The translations under genes and the position numbers were made by a program. DNA of 64,000 nucleotides, taken from the NCBI GenBank assembly GCA_037954235.1, contig JBBMOA010000010.1, positions 16,901,029 to 16,965,028 of the forward strand. The letters run 5' to 3'. The notes under the pieces are model-generated. The model was given only the letters and a program-made list of their open reading frames with translations. It made no database searches and had not been told where the DNA came from. Source of the stretch: Aulostomus chinensis (lineage: Eukaryota; Chordata; Actinopteri; Syngnathiformes; Aulostomidae). Of the stretch, positions 1-12,729 are shown one piece after another; the first letter of the stretch is position 1; each line of letters starts with the position of its first letter.

Positions 1-1100
1 CTGTGAAACTCCTCGGATCACTGGAGACTAGAGAGGAGATAAAAGAGCTGTCATGGTTGCATTGTGGCATCATAACACTGGTGCTAACAGGGAGCTTTCA
101 CAGAGACAAATTGCCTTGGAGCTGTAAAATGTCGGCTATATGCTACATCACTTTGCCTTGTCTCCTCAGCCCTCATGGCCATATATCATGTTTTGGTTTT
201 AATGAAAGGTTATTGATAAGGTCTGCTTTTACTGTCCCTTTTTAATGCCTATAGTACACTTGTGTGTACAAGTTGCCCGATTGTGTTTTGGTGTGCGCTG
301 TTGCGGGCTACTGAATCACTCCAAGCATGGCATCATAGTTAGGGGTAAAAACAGTGAGTGAGGAGCAAAACCTCAATATATAGTTGTGTACAAAAATTAA
401 ATAATACTGTAAAACAAACTATCATACATAATAGCTCTCATACATAAAATTGATTACTGTACTGTAAGGCTACTTTTGACATAGAAAGACAGATTATAGT
501 TTTAGGCTGAAAAAATTCTAGTGATACATGTTAATATTTATTTAATTCTCTTTATGAGCATTAATGATCAAAACAAACTGTTGTTTTGTTTTTTGGCAAA
601 TCAAAAGAATCAGTAACAATTTGGTCATCACTATCTGCAAAGGACAATACAATAAAGAAATAACAGTATAAGTATAGAAAGACAGAAAATGTGTAATTAT
701 TTAAAAGGTTAGTTTTTTCCAAGTCACACTGTTTACTGGTGTGGATAACTCAAACAGGGTGTAGTTAATGGTCATGTAAGGATGAAAAAAGTAGAGCTGG
801 GCTCAAACTGCATGAAGATAACAATGTTTCATATCTCATTCAACCATGTACGCTATGTCCACGACCTGTTCCGAGCAATAGGTGCTCCTTCAAAAAAAAT
901 AATGATCAGTTAGTCTGCTGACCTGATACTTAGAAATCTAAGATATCTCTACGTTTTGAATAATTGCAATTCTCTACTGATTCAGCACTGTTGGCTACTT
1001 CTATATATGTGAAAGCTTGGCCAGCAATTGACAAATGACATAGTTTTGCAAGTTATTTAAAGTAAACAGGTGCACAATTTCACAGCAAATGGGACAGAAT
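1..1100. other. No feature recognised
   Basis: AT-rich unique-looking sequence. The frame at 3-245 has no domain, splice context or codon pattern that would support a gene. Confidence 0.5.
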
Positions 1101-1349
1101 ATCCATCCATCCATTTTCTACCACTTATCCTGTTAAGGGTCACGGGGGGTGGCTGCATCCCAGCTGCCTTCGGGCGAGAGGCGCGGTTCAACCTGGACAG
1201 GTCACTAGTCCATTGCAGGGCCAACACAGCTTGTCAGATAACCATTCACACTCACAACTGCACTACCGACCTCATTCTTCAGCCAGGGCTCGAACCTAGA
1301 ACTTTCTTGCTGTGACGCGAGAGTGCTAACCACTGGTCCACCATGCCGT
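1101..1349 (-). mobile_element. SINE-A copy with internal deletion
   Basis: Tail atccatccatccattttcta at the left, head-type sequence gctaaccactggtccaccat at the right. The usual segment containing gtctttggactgtgggagga is missing, joining the cactcacaactgcac region directly to the tRNA-like head. Confidence 0.8.
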
Positions 1350-1778
1350 ACAAAAGCAGTTTCCATTTGGCAAAATGTTATGTAACTTCCCCACAGAGTC
1401 AGAATATAATTGGATTTTAACAAAATTGTGAAAACAGTCATTGGTTCCTTTAATTCAAACACTATTAAAACACATCTACACCTTCCTGATGAGGTTTTTG
1501 ATGATAAATTACACCCAAGAATGTTATTTCCTAAACTTTGATCGAATTGGCAATGAGTGATTATTGTCATTGGCAAACACGTACGTTTTGAAACCCAGTT
1601 AATGGTGGTTGAGTGAGTTACAGAGCTGTCAAAGCTTTAACATAAATAATTTGCAGCATATATATACTGCTAAACATGTGCATGTAACATTAAAAGGTCC
1701 AGTGCAATTGAGTATGCAACCAAAAAACTGAAATGCAGCTGTAATTGCAGCAATGCAAATAGCGCCTCCATGCTACAC

Positions 1779-1967
1779 TCACAGCCACACCTACAGTTAA
1801 TTAACCTAGTCACCTCTTACATGTCTTTGGATGGAGAGAACCCATGCAGGCACAGGGAGAACACACAAACTCCCCACAGAAAAAGCCCGTGCTTAAGATG
1901 GGGCTCGAACCCGAAACCTTCTTGCTTTGAGTAGACAGTGCAAACCACTGCACCACTGTGCCTCCCC
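1779..1967 (-). mobile_element. SINE-A fragment (5' half only)
   Basis: Contains the head (accactgcaccactgtgcc on the plus strand), a B-box match (ggctcgaacccgaaa) and the region to cactcacagccacacc. The tail half is absent here. A different tail fragment lies 130 bp away at 2098, but it is not the missing half in the correct order. Confidence 0.78.
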
Positions 1968-2097
1968 GGGATAGAACATACAATGTAAAAACAAACAAAA
2001 AAATGAAATCATCACTTCTTGTGTTAAAAACAAAAAAACAAACAATCAAAAAAACTATGTACTGTAGTATCACCCCAGTGGCAGATATCACAAGTCC

Positions 2098-2220
2098 ATC
2101 CATCCATTCATCAATTTTCTTCTGCTTATCCTGTTAAGGGTCGCGGGGGGGCTGGAGGCTATCCCAGCATCTTTTGGGCGAGAGGTGGGGTTCACCCTGG
2201 ACAGGTCGCCAGTCCATCAC
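2098..2220 (-). mobile_element. 5'-truncated SINE-A with short flanking repeat
   Basis: Tail half only (ccatccatccattcatcaat to gccagtccatcac). The sequence atcacaagt occurs immediately before the tail and again at the truncation point; its first six bases also match the SINE consensus, so truncation probably used microhomology. Confidence 0.75.
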
Positions 2221-4499
2221 AAGTCACATATTTTTAAATGGACTCTGTTGAATTTTGTTTTGGTATATGTAATTTTCTGTGTTCCTGGTGAAAGCTTATA
2301 GTTACGTGACATTGATGGGACATATTGAATGTACAGCTCTCTTAGGATCTTATACAGATTTCAGGGTTTTAGTTTTTTTTTGTAGTTTTTTTTGTAAAGG
2401 TTTTGCTTTTGAGTGAAACTAGAGATAGAAAATCATTATAGTATGTGTTAAAGTTTCAAAGGTCACACTTGACTGAACTTAATGATGAGTGAGTTGGATG
2501 TTTGTTTGAGCCATATATTGCTCTCACCTATCTCCTAATTATGATGTCATCAAATTACCCCTTTGGGCTTGTCAGAATTCAGGATTTTAAGCATTAAAAA
2601 CCCACTAGCATGACATTAACAGAGAATGATCCAACAGGTGCATCTTAATGCTTGTTTTCTGTTCAGTAATACTGTTGGATAGAACATTGACGGTGCGATG
2701 GCTGAAATATTTATTTAGCCCAAAGGATATCCACCAGAGAGCAAGCCTCTCTAAGGAAAATCAAATGCCCATCTTGCCTGCAGGGCTCAATTGACATACA
2801 AACCCGATTTGCCTAGAGCAAATTAAATTCTGCAGACATTTCATTAATCAAACCCAGAGTCAGACTGACAGGAAGTATCTGGGCACAACCTGCTTTTCAC
2901 CGTTTTCAATGGAAACATCTTAATATGAAATTATAAAATCTCTGTCTGTCTGTCTGTCGTGGTCCACTTATCTCCTTGCCGGCTGGCCAGATAAACATGA
3001 TTTCACATGGCTGCAGAGAATTGCCATACAAAGAGAGTGACATGACCCAATAATTAACATTATTTCTTTTTGTGGTAAATTTTTACAAAGTAATGTTTCA
3101 AAAAACTCCAGGGCCTACTATACTCACTCACAATACAGTGTCTTCGCTATAAGTGTTACACTGTTAAATTGCAATTTTCTACTAAAAGTCTACTCCTATA
3201 TATAAGTCTATGGTCTGAAAAGTCACAACAAGCATATTTCCTCTTTGCATTTAGTTCTGATGCACATATCCCTGGGCATGGGCAAGTATAGAACAAATCT
3301 GTGATAACACAGTGCACTCTTGAATATCATTGCTCTGAACATGGTCACACCATTTGTATGGGACCTATATGTATACTGATATAATTTATACATTTATGGT
3401 TAAATTTAGAGAATTACTTTTGAATTATGAAGATTTTTACACTACAAATTCTTCTGCTGCTGACATAGGAAACCCAAATAGATATTTCAGTACTGGTAGC
3501 ATGTAATAGTCTTTCCTCAGCTGGCCCAGACTGACCATAACCATTTTCATCGATGACTGCTAGGGGACAATGTTAGCCTTTGCCAAATCTAATCAGCTCT
3601 CATGGGATTAGTATAGCTTATGGGGAAAGAACAATAATACATTACATTAAATAGTCCCCTGTAGCTCATGGATGTAAATTGAATTTATTTATTTTACTGT
3701 TGCATTGTGATACGGCTTTGATGTAAATTGCTCCATTCAGATCAAACATCATCTCAAATCTCATCTGTTCCCCCTGAGCATTCATTTCTGCTGACCATTG
3801 GCCTTAAATTAATGTGAGGGTCTGACACTCTGCAGAGATCAATGCCTTTTGTAGGGCCAGGCTTCATTCTGGATCAGGTGGGATTTCTGTGCTAAAAGCT
3901 ATATGAGGAACAAAACACAATGTTTCATGTTTCTGTTATAGTACATGTTCAACAATTGCCTGAAAAGGTTAACTTCGTTTCACTGTCAAATGCTCAACTC
4001 TTTATTCCAATTTTATATGGCACCAACTACTTCAGGACTGCAGAGGACATCTCAAAACCCTGGCTGAATATCAGAATATTCATCTGCTACACCTGACCAA
4101 CCCCCTAAAACCACCCACTCATACAACTGATGAAGTGCAAAGTGAGGTCACAACCACCTGTGAGAAGCTGTCAAGTGGCTCAGCAGAGGCCATGACCTGA
4201 CAGGAACTTGACCGACTAACAAACATACTGCATCAGATGCACATTAGAGAAGTGTTTGCTTCACAGATGAATCCTGTTCTCACCTCAATTATGCAGATAT
4301 TTTGCAATCAATATGTCATTGTGTTGGCAAGCGCTTTAAGCTTTTCTGCTTTTGGCATGACATAACAGTGGACTCCTCTTGGAGGGCAAAAAGGAAAGTG
4401 GGAGGTGGAGGAGGAGTAAGGGATATTAATGGAACCTACTTGTAGTCTGTAGTCACGGTGGATTGTCGGCTAGTCACTCTGATTGTCTTGTTATAACCT
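2221..4499. other. Unique sequence, possible conserved non-coding block
   Basis: No repeat or gene found, apart from a short (ctgt)n at 2941-2958. The part around 2690-2900 is compositionally balanced with TAAT-type words and no repeat character, as non-coding regulatory elements can be; this is only an impression. Confidence 0.3.
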
Positions 4500-4930
4500 A
4501 CACTTGTAACATAATAATAATAATAATAAAAATAACTTAATTTATAGAGAACTTTTCATACATTAAAAATGTAGCAAAAAGTGCTTTACATGTTTAAAGC
4601 AACCCCAAGCCACCCAAACGTACACACATATGCACCCGCACACACACAAGCACATACACATACAGAGGAGCCAAGTCAGGAAACACCATCACAGGAAGCC
4701 ATCTGCACTGGGTGCTGTCGTGGCCCAAGCCCAGGATACCTCCACCTGGGCGTCCACCTAGCTACAGACCAGCAAGGGGCCCACGGCAGTGAGGCCCTGG
4801 CATAGACCCCCCCACAGGGCCAAGCAGATGTTCACCCTGAGTCAGAGACATCCAAGCCAGGGCCGATCACAGCCCCCTGCGCTGACGGCCCCTGCTGAGG
4901 AAACACAGGAGACATTGAGGAAAAACATAA
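4500..4930. repeat. GC-rich interspersed repeat with AAT-rich start
   Basis: Starts after an (aat)n run with acttaatttatagagaactt, then aaaaagtgctttacatg, a form common to teleost interspersed repeats. It continues as a GC-rich stretch unlike its surroundings, up to ggcccctgctgagg. A 74-codon frame at 4581-4805 is judged to be chance. Class unknown. Confidence 0.45.
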
Positions 4931-5697
4931 AACTACATAGACTAAGAACATAAAAATAAATAAATAAAATCAAACACTACTAATTAAAAATAGCTAAGAT
5001 GTAGATCTATTGCTCAGCCATCATTTATTCTGGTTGGGCAATTCACAAACTCTTCTTTGAAAACTTTTTAAAAGTTGCTCATTGATGTCATGGTGGAAAC
5101 GCATGCATTTCAGTGTGGTTGATATGGCTTGGAGTAACCATGGTAGTTGACTTACTCAATCTCAACAAGTTTACTTGTGCTTCCAGACAACACTTGTCAT
5201 GGAAGCTGGATTCTTGTGAGGGTGCCAAAGGTAAATAAATGAGGATATGTTGACTGATGAAACCCAGCCATTGTTGAGATTTTGCTTCTCAATGGTGTGC
5301 CCTTTGTGTGTGATTCACTTTCAAGTATCAAAAAGCTTGGGCACACAGTTTTTCTTTCATACTCTCATTTGCCCTATTAAGTATCTTGGGAGTGTTGTGG
5401 ACTTTGTGTTTTGTTAAGTAATGTGTCTCTGTATCTGGTAGTATCCATGAACTCTTCTCAGTTCTTATATGTAATGACCTCAGTATATCGTATGAAAGTA
5501 CTCATCAGGAGGAAAGGTGGCAGGTTAGAGCAGTGGATGGATGGATCCAACAAACACCAGACTTTTGTTCCGAAGTATAATTGATGGTCATTATCAATGA
5601 TTGCACATCAGTATCTTCTTTTCTGACAACTATAATCAGCATTTAATAAGTAACTTAAACTCTGACAGACTTGTTTTTGCTGGCTTCAGCAAAAGCT

Positions 5698-5845
5698 TTT
5701 AAGATAAGATAAGCTAAGATAACCCTTTATTTGTCCCACAGTGGGGAAATTGGCACTGTTACAGCAGCAGAAAAAGAGAAGTAGCAGCAGAAAAATTACA
5801 GAGCAATAAATAGAAGAAACTATAATAAACTACAGTAAAAAAAAA
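5698..5845 (-). repeat. Retroposon 3' end with GATAA-type tail
   Basis: The left end is an imperfect (aagat) tail, followed by aaccctttatttgtcccaca and gtggggaaattggcactgtt. This is the familiar 3' end of a teleost LINE or SINE family; orientation is taken from the tail position. It shares its core with 31225-31285. Confidence 0.55.
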
Positions 5846-6839
5846 CTATAAAACACTAATACACTTTTCAGCCTATTTATTTTGATCCCACATGCAGAAC
5901 ACTACTTTTTTTTATTAAAACTCATATTTCATTTTCATTGATCTGATAATCAGTTCGACAAGTTATGATAATATCGTTCTCATCGAGAAAGTGTTGAGAT
6001 GTCAGAACTGGTGCCTTTGCTAAAAATAAGGAAGTAAGTCCAACAAGATTACAATCTTTTTTCATGTAATGAACTCAAGATAATGTCTTTGGTGTAGAAG
6101 GGGGAAAAAAATGAAGAGAAGGGAGCTCAAATTGCATATTAACACATTCATAATGTCTTCACATGAGGTATTAGATGAAATTATGAAGAAAAAATGATTA
6201 AATTTAACATGGACACAGTCACAAAACTATTCCATCTTTCTTTTTTTGGCAGCTCAATTATAAAAACTTCTGAATGTGTCATACTGTAATGAAACCTGAA
6301 TTCCCATTTAATATCTATAAAACTGCATTTTGCTCTTGAGTACTGTCCCTCCTTCTCTCCTCTGCTCTCTATGAGCACATATTTGTGTCAATAACAACTA
6401 ATGTATCTGTGCAATAAAATCTCTGTTCATCCATCTAAAACTGCCAATGTACAGATACAAACCCCACTCATCGGTCTGTCAGTCCAAGAACTGGATCTGG
6501 TGACAGCGGTAAGGGTGTTAGGAAGTCCGTGATAATGACATTTCAACTGTGACACTATGTCAAGCAGGAAGTCAGAGAAATGTGTTCAATTCAGCCAGTC
6601 TTCATGTTTTAATAAAGGTACAAACACAAACATCATATAGCAGCATCTTCTGTCGGTACAGTAAAAGTCAGTCAGCTATGGCTGCAAAGTCAGGGAAAAA
6701 TGAGATAACTGTTGTGCTGCATGATTATAGAGATTCTCAGTAATCAGGTTAGAACAGTATATGCAGGTTTACACATTATAATATTCTTCGTTTCTCCTCT
6801 GTGCTTTACCAATGTAGTCAGTCATTGACCTTTGTTTAG

Positions 6840-7370
6840 CCCCCAGCTGTGGAACTCCCTTCCTAGGGATTTCAGGGCGCATTTCACCACTTGAAGCCTT
6901 GCCTGTCTGTCCTACCTTACTTTTGGTTTAAGCAAAACCCACAGACCGAGCAGCAGGCATAACGCTGCCGCCATGTAGTCCATTGTTGTTGTTGTGTCGC
7001 ACACAAATTAGGCTGGAGAACTCTTGGTCAGTGAGTCCACCCACGCTGATGTGGCACCCAGTGATAGTGAAAATGCACCGTGCCGAGCCATCCGGACCCC
7101 ATCCCACCCAACCTGAGCCGAAATGAGTCAGTGGAAACATGTCCTCAGAGAGGCAAACTCTTTATTCACATTGTGGCATTAAATCTCTTCTTAAATCTCA
7201 CTTTAAGTGTATGGCTTTTTCATAATTGTTGGGTATTTTTAATTTTGTTTTTATTATATGTTCTTGATTTTATTTACCTTAATTGTCTGTAAACCACTTT
7301 GCTACTTGATTTTGAAAAATGCTGCAATCCATTACTGTCATCAGTATTATTGTGATTATTATAATGATTA
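6840..7370 (+). pseudogene. LINE ORF2 C-terminal scrap interrupted by another repeat
   Basis: At 6840-6890 the plus strand reads PQLWNSLPRDFRAHFTT, the WNSLP motif found near the C-terminus of L2/CR1/Rex-type ORF2 proteins. The usual following segment (short basic helix, then a hydrophobic stretch ending near a ctgtaaaccactttgc 3' motif) resumes only after about 7140, at 7175-7330. Between them (about 6943-7140) is sequence with a different look, including ccgtgccgagccatccgg and gagtcagtggaaac, which resembles a common teleost non-autonomous DNA transposon. The layout therefore suggests an insertion into an old LINE end. No duplication could be defined. Confidence 0.5.
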
Positions 7371-8944
7371 TTATTGATATATTTGTTAAGTTAATAAGTA
7401 CATGTAACACAACTGATGTGATATCATATTATCATGCTTTCTAATGGTTTTAGTTAACCTTAAAACATCAGATAAACAGGTCAGTGGTTGTGACTGAAAC
7501 TGAACACTTCTTTTCTACTGCACTACTGAAAATAATAAGGGAAGAAAACACATTGATTCCTGGGTTATGTAAATTTCCGCACTATGGAGCCTTTAAATCT
7601 TCCACAACTGAAGAACAATAGTCAGTGTCTGAGACATCTTCTTTGCTCTCTTAACAATGCAACCATGCAACAAGCTGCCTTTCATAGATGTTAAAATTAA
7701 AGTTGTGTGACCTGACAGTGATGTCACAAGTAGATGACAATTGGTGAGACTCACTGCTCACTCTTTAATGTCTAATAAAAGAGTGTTTTACGTGCATTTT
7801 TGATGGATTATAGCAGCTCCTGATGTGGTAAATAACTGTATGCCAACTTTAATAAAGAAGAGAAAAGGGGCTCAAGTGTGTTAGAGTGACTCATCAATAT
7901 AGTGGATTTTACTTCATTCAAAGTCAGGTTTACATCCTGAAAAATATCACAGAGTAGTCATTTCTCAGCTATGGAGTAGTTGTATTAATAATTACTGAGC
8001 AACTACATGTACTCAGGGAGGAGCTGCCGTGATATCAGAGGTGATTTCAAACAAAAGACATGTTCTCCTCACATGCTAGTTTAACTGTTCCAGATTCTTT
8101 CTGCAGTGGCCTAATTTCACGGAGCTCCACAGGGAGAGCCGTCTGACAGAAGAGGAAAAACAAAGAGAGACACCGAGACAGTATCTACAGTATGTGCTTG
8201 AAGGAGAATCCACTGAGGCTGCGCCCCTCTTTTTTCCATTCTCAAGAGGCCATCAGTTATGATAAATAGCCAGCAGGAAGGAAGGGATGAAGGCACAGAA
8301 ACACCCACATAGAGATCACTCTGAAGGAGAGGACCACAGATGGTGGAGGATGAAGTGAAGAGAAAAGAATGAGGGAAGATACAAATTGCCGGCAGTGTGT
8401 CTTCTAATCTATGTTGCATTGAAAGCACCCTACTTGTCTTTACTCCCCCACTGCTTAAGAGTCAATGAGCCAAAGAGTGGGCTTCCAACATACAGCGCCA
8501 CCAACCCCCAACCCCTTCCCCCACAATCCATTTTAGTTATGCTTTACTGCAGCAGGCTATCGGCTCAGTGAAGGCTTGTGGATGAGGACATGTTGTTATA
8601 GCAGGATCACCCTGCCGTTTCTCTTTCAATTAACCCAACATGCTATGAAGTGCTAGACCTCCCACCCAAGATAAATCACCTTGTAGCAGCTAGAGCTCCC
8701 TGACAGCCAGCTGCTCAACAGGCCCATGAAAGAACATTAGGGCTTTGTCATGACAGGGACCATGAAGGAAGCTTTGAGGTGAGTCACACTACTCTGAAAC
8801 TAATATCTTTATGGCACTATAGAGGATTCTGCATTTGTGTACTATGTAGAACTGGAATAGTCATGCTAACATTGAAAGAGTGGCTACTTAGTTGTATTTT
8901 TCATAGATAGTCACACTGTCCTGTACGTAAAGAAAATGATAAGG

Positions 8945-10800
8945 CTTTTTTAGTGAAAACAAATACTTTCACATCATTTGATGATGGCAGGCTGCATAGA
9001 CTTTTATTTAGATTTAAGGAAGTGATTCCATTGGTGCTAAATTCAGTGTCATGTCCCATTATAACAGAAGATTGTGTTGTCAACCTTAGTCCCTCCCAAA
9101 TTGATCATTTTATTGACAGTGCAGCAGGCACCTTAACAACAACTTTGGACTCAATTACCCTACTAAAAAAGAAAACTATAAATCCAAGGAAACAAGCACC
9201 TTGGTACAATTCCGAAACCAGACAGCTTAAACAAAAAACCCAGAAACTGGAGAGAATATGGCACTCCTCCAAAGTGGAGGAGTCACATGCACTCTGGCAA
9301 GATAGCCTTAAAACCTATAAGAAAGCCCTTCGTAAAACTAGAGCAGCCTACTACTCAGCACTAAGCGAGGAGCAGAAGAACAACCCCAGGTTCCTCTTTA
9401 GTATTGTAGCCAGACTGACAGAGAGCCACAGCTCTTCTGAACCTAGCATTCCTGTTTCCCTGGGCAGCAAAGATGACATGATTAATGACAAAAATGTCCT
9501 TATTAGAGAGAAAATTCATCTCCTCCTGCCATCAGCTGACAACATGGCACCTATAACCTCAGAAGCCTTAGAGGCAGCTGTAGGACCAGACATACACTTT
9601 GATAGTTTTTCTCTGATTAGCCTTCATGAGCTTAGTGCAATAATTTCCTCCTCTAAACCGTCCACCGGTCTTCTGGACCACATCCCAGCTATGCTGCTTA
9701 AAGACTCTTGACCCCTAGTTTGAACCTCTCTCTTGGACATGATCAATATGTCGCTGTTAACTGGTTATGTCCCACAGTAGTAGCAGTAAATAAACCCCTT
9801 CTCAAAAAAGCAACCCTGGATCCAGAAGTTTTGGCCAACTACAGACCAATATCAAATCTTCCTTTTCTCTCCAAAATTCTGGAGAAAGCAGTTGCTAAAC
9901 AACTCTGTGACTTTCTCCACAGCAACAGCTTATTAGAGGATTTCCAGTCAGGTTTCAGGATTCATCATAGCACAGAAACAGCACGAGTCAAAGTTACCAA
10001 TGACCTCCTCCTAGCATCAGATAAGGGACTTGTCTCTGTGCTGGTCTTATTAGGTCTCAGTGCAGCTTTTGATACCATTGACCACCATATCCTTCTACAG
10101 AGACTGGAACATGTCATTGGCATTAAAGGAACTGCACTAAATGGTTTAGGTCATTTACTAGGTTGATCTCAGTTCGTACCAACTAATAATAACCCCTCTG
10201 AAACCACTGCAGTCACTTATGGTGTTCCACAAGGGTCTGTGCTTGGACCAATCCCCTTCACCCTATACTTTCTTCCTCTAGGTCACATTATAAGGAAACA
10301 CTTGATTAATTTTCACTGCTATGCAGACGATACGCAGCTGTACTTATCAATGCATCCACATTAAATAAATCAGCTGACTAAACTGGAGGCCTGTCTAAAA
10401 GAAATAAAAACATGGATGACCCATAATTTCCTTTTATTAAACTCTGACAAAACTGAAGTTATTGTTCTGAGCCCAAAACATCTTTGAGATAGGTACCCTG
10501 GATGTCATTGACCCCCAGCACTACTGTAAGAACCCTAGAAGTTCTTTTTAATTAGGATCTGTCCTTTAACCCCCACATTAAGCAAATTTCTAGGACTGCT
10601 TTCTTTCATTTACATAACATCGCTAAGATCAGACACATCCTGTCTCAAAAAGATGCAGAAAAACTAGTCCATGCTTTTGTCACTTCGAGGCTGGATCACT
10701 GCAATTGTGATGTTATATTGTCAAAATTTGTCAATGCAGCACTTTGATCCACAAGAAGATAGCTCTACAGCTACCAGTCAAGCTGCTGGATAAACTTTCA
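8945..10800 (+). pseudogene. L2-like LINE ORF2 remnant (linker plus reverse transcriptase)
   Basis: A decayed non-LTR retrotransposon polyprotein. The first open block (8953-9711) encodes the region between endonuclease and reverse transcriptase, with PRKQAPWYNSETRQLK and AYYSALSEEQKNNPRFLF, typical of teleost L2-type (Maui-like) elements. A frame change near 9710 leads to the RT block: NYRPISNLPFLSKILEK (from 9837), FQSGFRIHHSTETA and LSAAFDTIDHHILL (RT motif A). A stop interrupts at 10164-10166, and the frame resumes with GVPQGSVLGP and the catalytic CYADDTQLYL (YADD codons 10320-10331). Beyond 10480 more frameshifts accumulate and similarity fades by about 10800, so the C-terminus and 3' tail are gone. 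No endonuclease was seen upstream, so the copy is 5'-truncated. It is not functional. Assignment to the L2 clade rather than a close CR1/Rex relative is from motif style only. Confidence 0.85.
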
Positions 10801-12729
10801 ATCATAAGCTGGTGTTCATATAATGACCATATAAAGGCCTTCCTCACTAGTGGAAACAAAATGTCCAAATTACACGTTCAGGTATTTAATTTGGACATAA
10901 TTTTCATTCACGGGGGAACCCAGTGCACAACGCCATGACTGAGGTTAATATATGCGGAAACCACTAGCCTCTCTGTAATTAGTCAGGAACTGAAACAATA
11001 TCCCTGCTCTAAAATAAAAGGGATAATTAAACAGTGGTGTTCATCATTTTTGCAGTTAAAAGCTTTCATGTAACAATTTTTTCCACATAAATTAGGTTTC
11101 TTTATTTGATTGTTTGTGTCTTTAACCCTTTGAGACATTTAATTAACTTATAATATGAAAAGTTCTCTCTGATCAGTGGTTGATTAATATGATTTTTTTT
11201 TTCAATGGCTGATGCTGATTTTTATATCGCAGCCCAGCCAACGGCTCATATGTAAAAAACAAAATTACTATTTATAAGGTATGCACTAAAGAGCCTTTCA
11301 AGTTTAGTGGATGGTCTTGACTGTGATGGTTGGACCTCAGTGACATGTGGTACAGGCAGTATATCGTGGACTTTTTTCTTGATGCATTTAATTTAATCAG
11401 GATTTGCATCATTTGAATGACAAAAGAATCAAAAGTTAGATAAAGGTTGTACTCCTTCAGTTTACTGTCCTGCATCATGACAGCCCTGCAGATGTTCTAT
11501 ATTTATAGTGCTGTGAAATTTCCTCTCACTAACAGAGACAAATTGTCTGTTAGCAGTCCTACATTTTACATGGACTGATGAAAAATAGATACATCTTCCT
11601 CAGTGCCTGGACATCAATAAAGAAACTGACAGAGAGGGGATTCATCTACGCCTCGCTCATCAGAGCTCATTGAGAATAATTGGGCGTGACAGGCTTGTGC
11701 AGGACAAGACACTGTGTGTGGGACATATCCGTCAGTGACGAGATTAAATTTCACACAATGTCAAAACCTCTCCAGTGTCAGAGAGGGCTGGGCTGTGGAT
11801 GGTGTATTAAGCAAAGCTTTTAGGAACAGCAACTCCATGTGGATGTGAGTTATAAAAATAGATCCAGAGGTAACAGAGCTACATTCAGATTGCCTTTGAT
11901 ACTGACATTTGTTATCTTATACATGTTCCAACATGTTCCACCAGAGAGATTTGTTTCTAGTTCTGTTTGTTGAAGATGAGACTCAAAAAAGAGGTGAGAT
12001 AAATATTTATGTTATCCAACAAAAAAAAAGAAATACATTTTTAAGGGTCCCTGATCTCAGCTCAACTTTCAAGGAAAAATGTCATTGTTTAGGAGGGATG
12101 TACACAATTCAATTCTCTTTTTTTTTAAGAGAATTTAACAAAACTGTTTTTTACAGTGTGCACCCCAGGAAGAGTGCCTAATATCCCAGCAAATGGGATC
12201 TGCATATTAAATAAACTAAGTAGTGAATGGCTGCTGTGTGTTGAGTAACTCAAATCCACTTCCTTGCAGTGGCTTCACCCATTGCTTCTTAGTGTTTGCT
12301 GTAACTGTATTTCCATTTTTTGCATTAGTTTCAAGTTGTCCACGATGTTCCATCAAAACCCACATGAAATTTTTTGCAGTGACTTTGTGCATCAAGCGAT
12401 TGGCTGTATGATGACAGGACAGCCTGTCGGAAACAGGGGTTGTCAATCAAACTGCATTGCCTACTCTATATGTGTAGTGCAGTTTGATATACAACCCTGT
12501 GATAACAGATGTCCCTGCTTATATAGGATATAAGATTATCTTGCATCTGAAAACTACAGCCAATCAAAATGCAGGAAATCATCTCAAATGAATGTGACTA
12601 CATAGCACATTTAGCTTTACCAACTCTCAGCTTGTTCACGAGGGATGAGTACACAGTTGCCTATATCTACACAACCACCTAAATTTTCTGTATCCATCTC
12701 TGTACTTGGAGTGATGGTGTTTAATCAGG
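10801..12729. other. Unique sequence between LINE remnants
   Basis: No recognisable coding content; the frames at 11909-12181 and 12264-12533 lack motifs. The part around 11590-11770 is less AT-rich than its surroundings. Confidence 0.35.

Noticed and set aside
8117..8428. 103-codon minus-strand ORF
   Set aside because: No recognisable domain; low-information sequence rich in Ser and Leu without exon boundaries.
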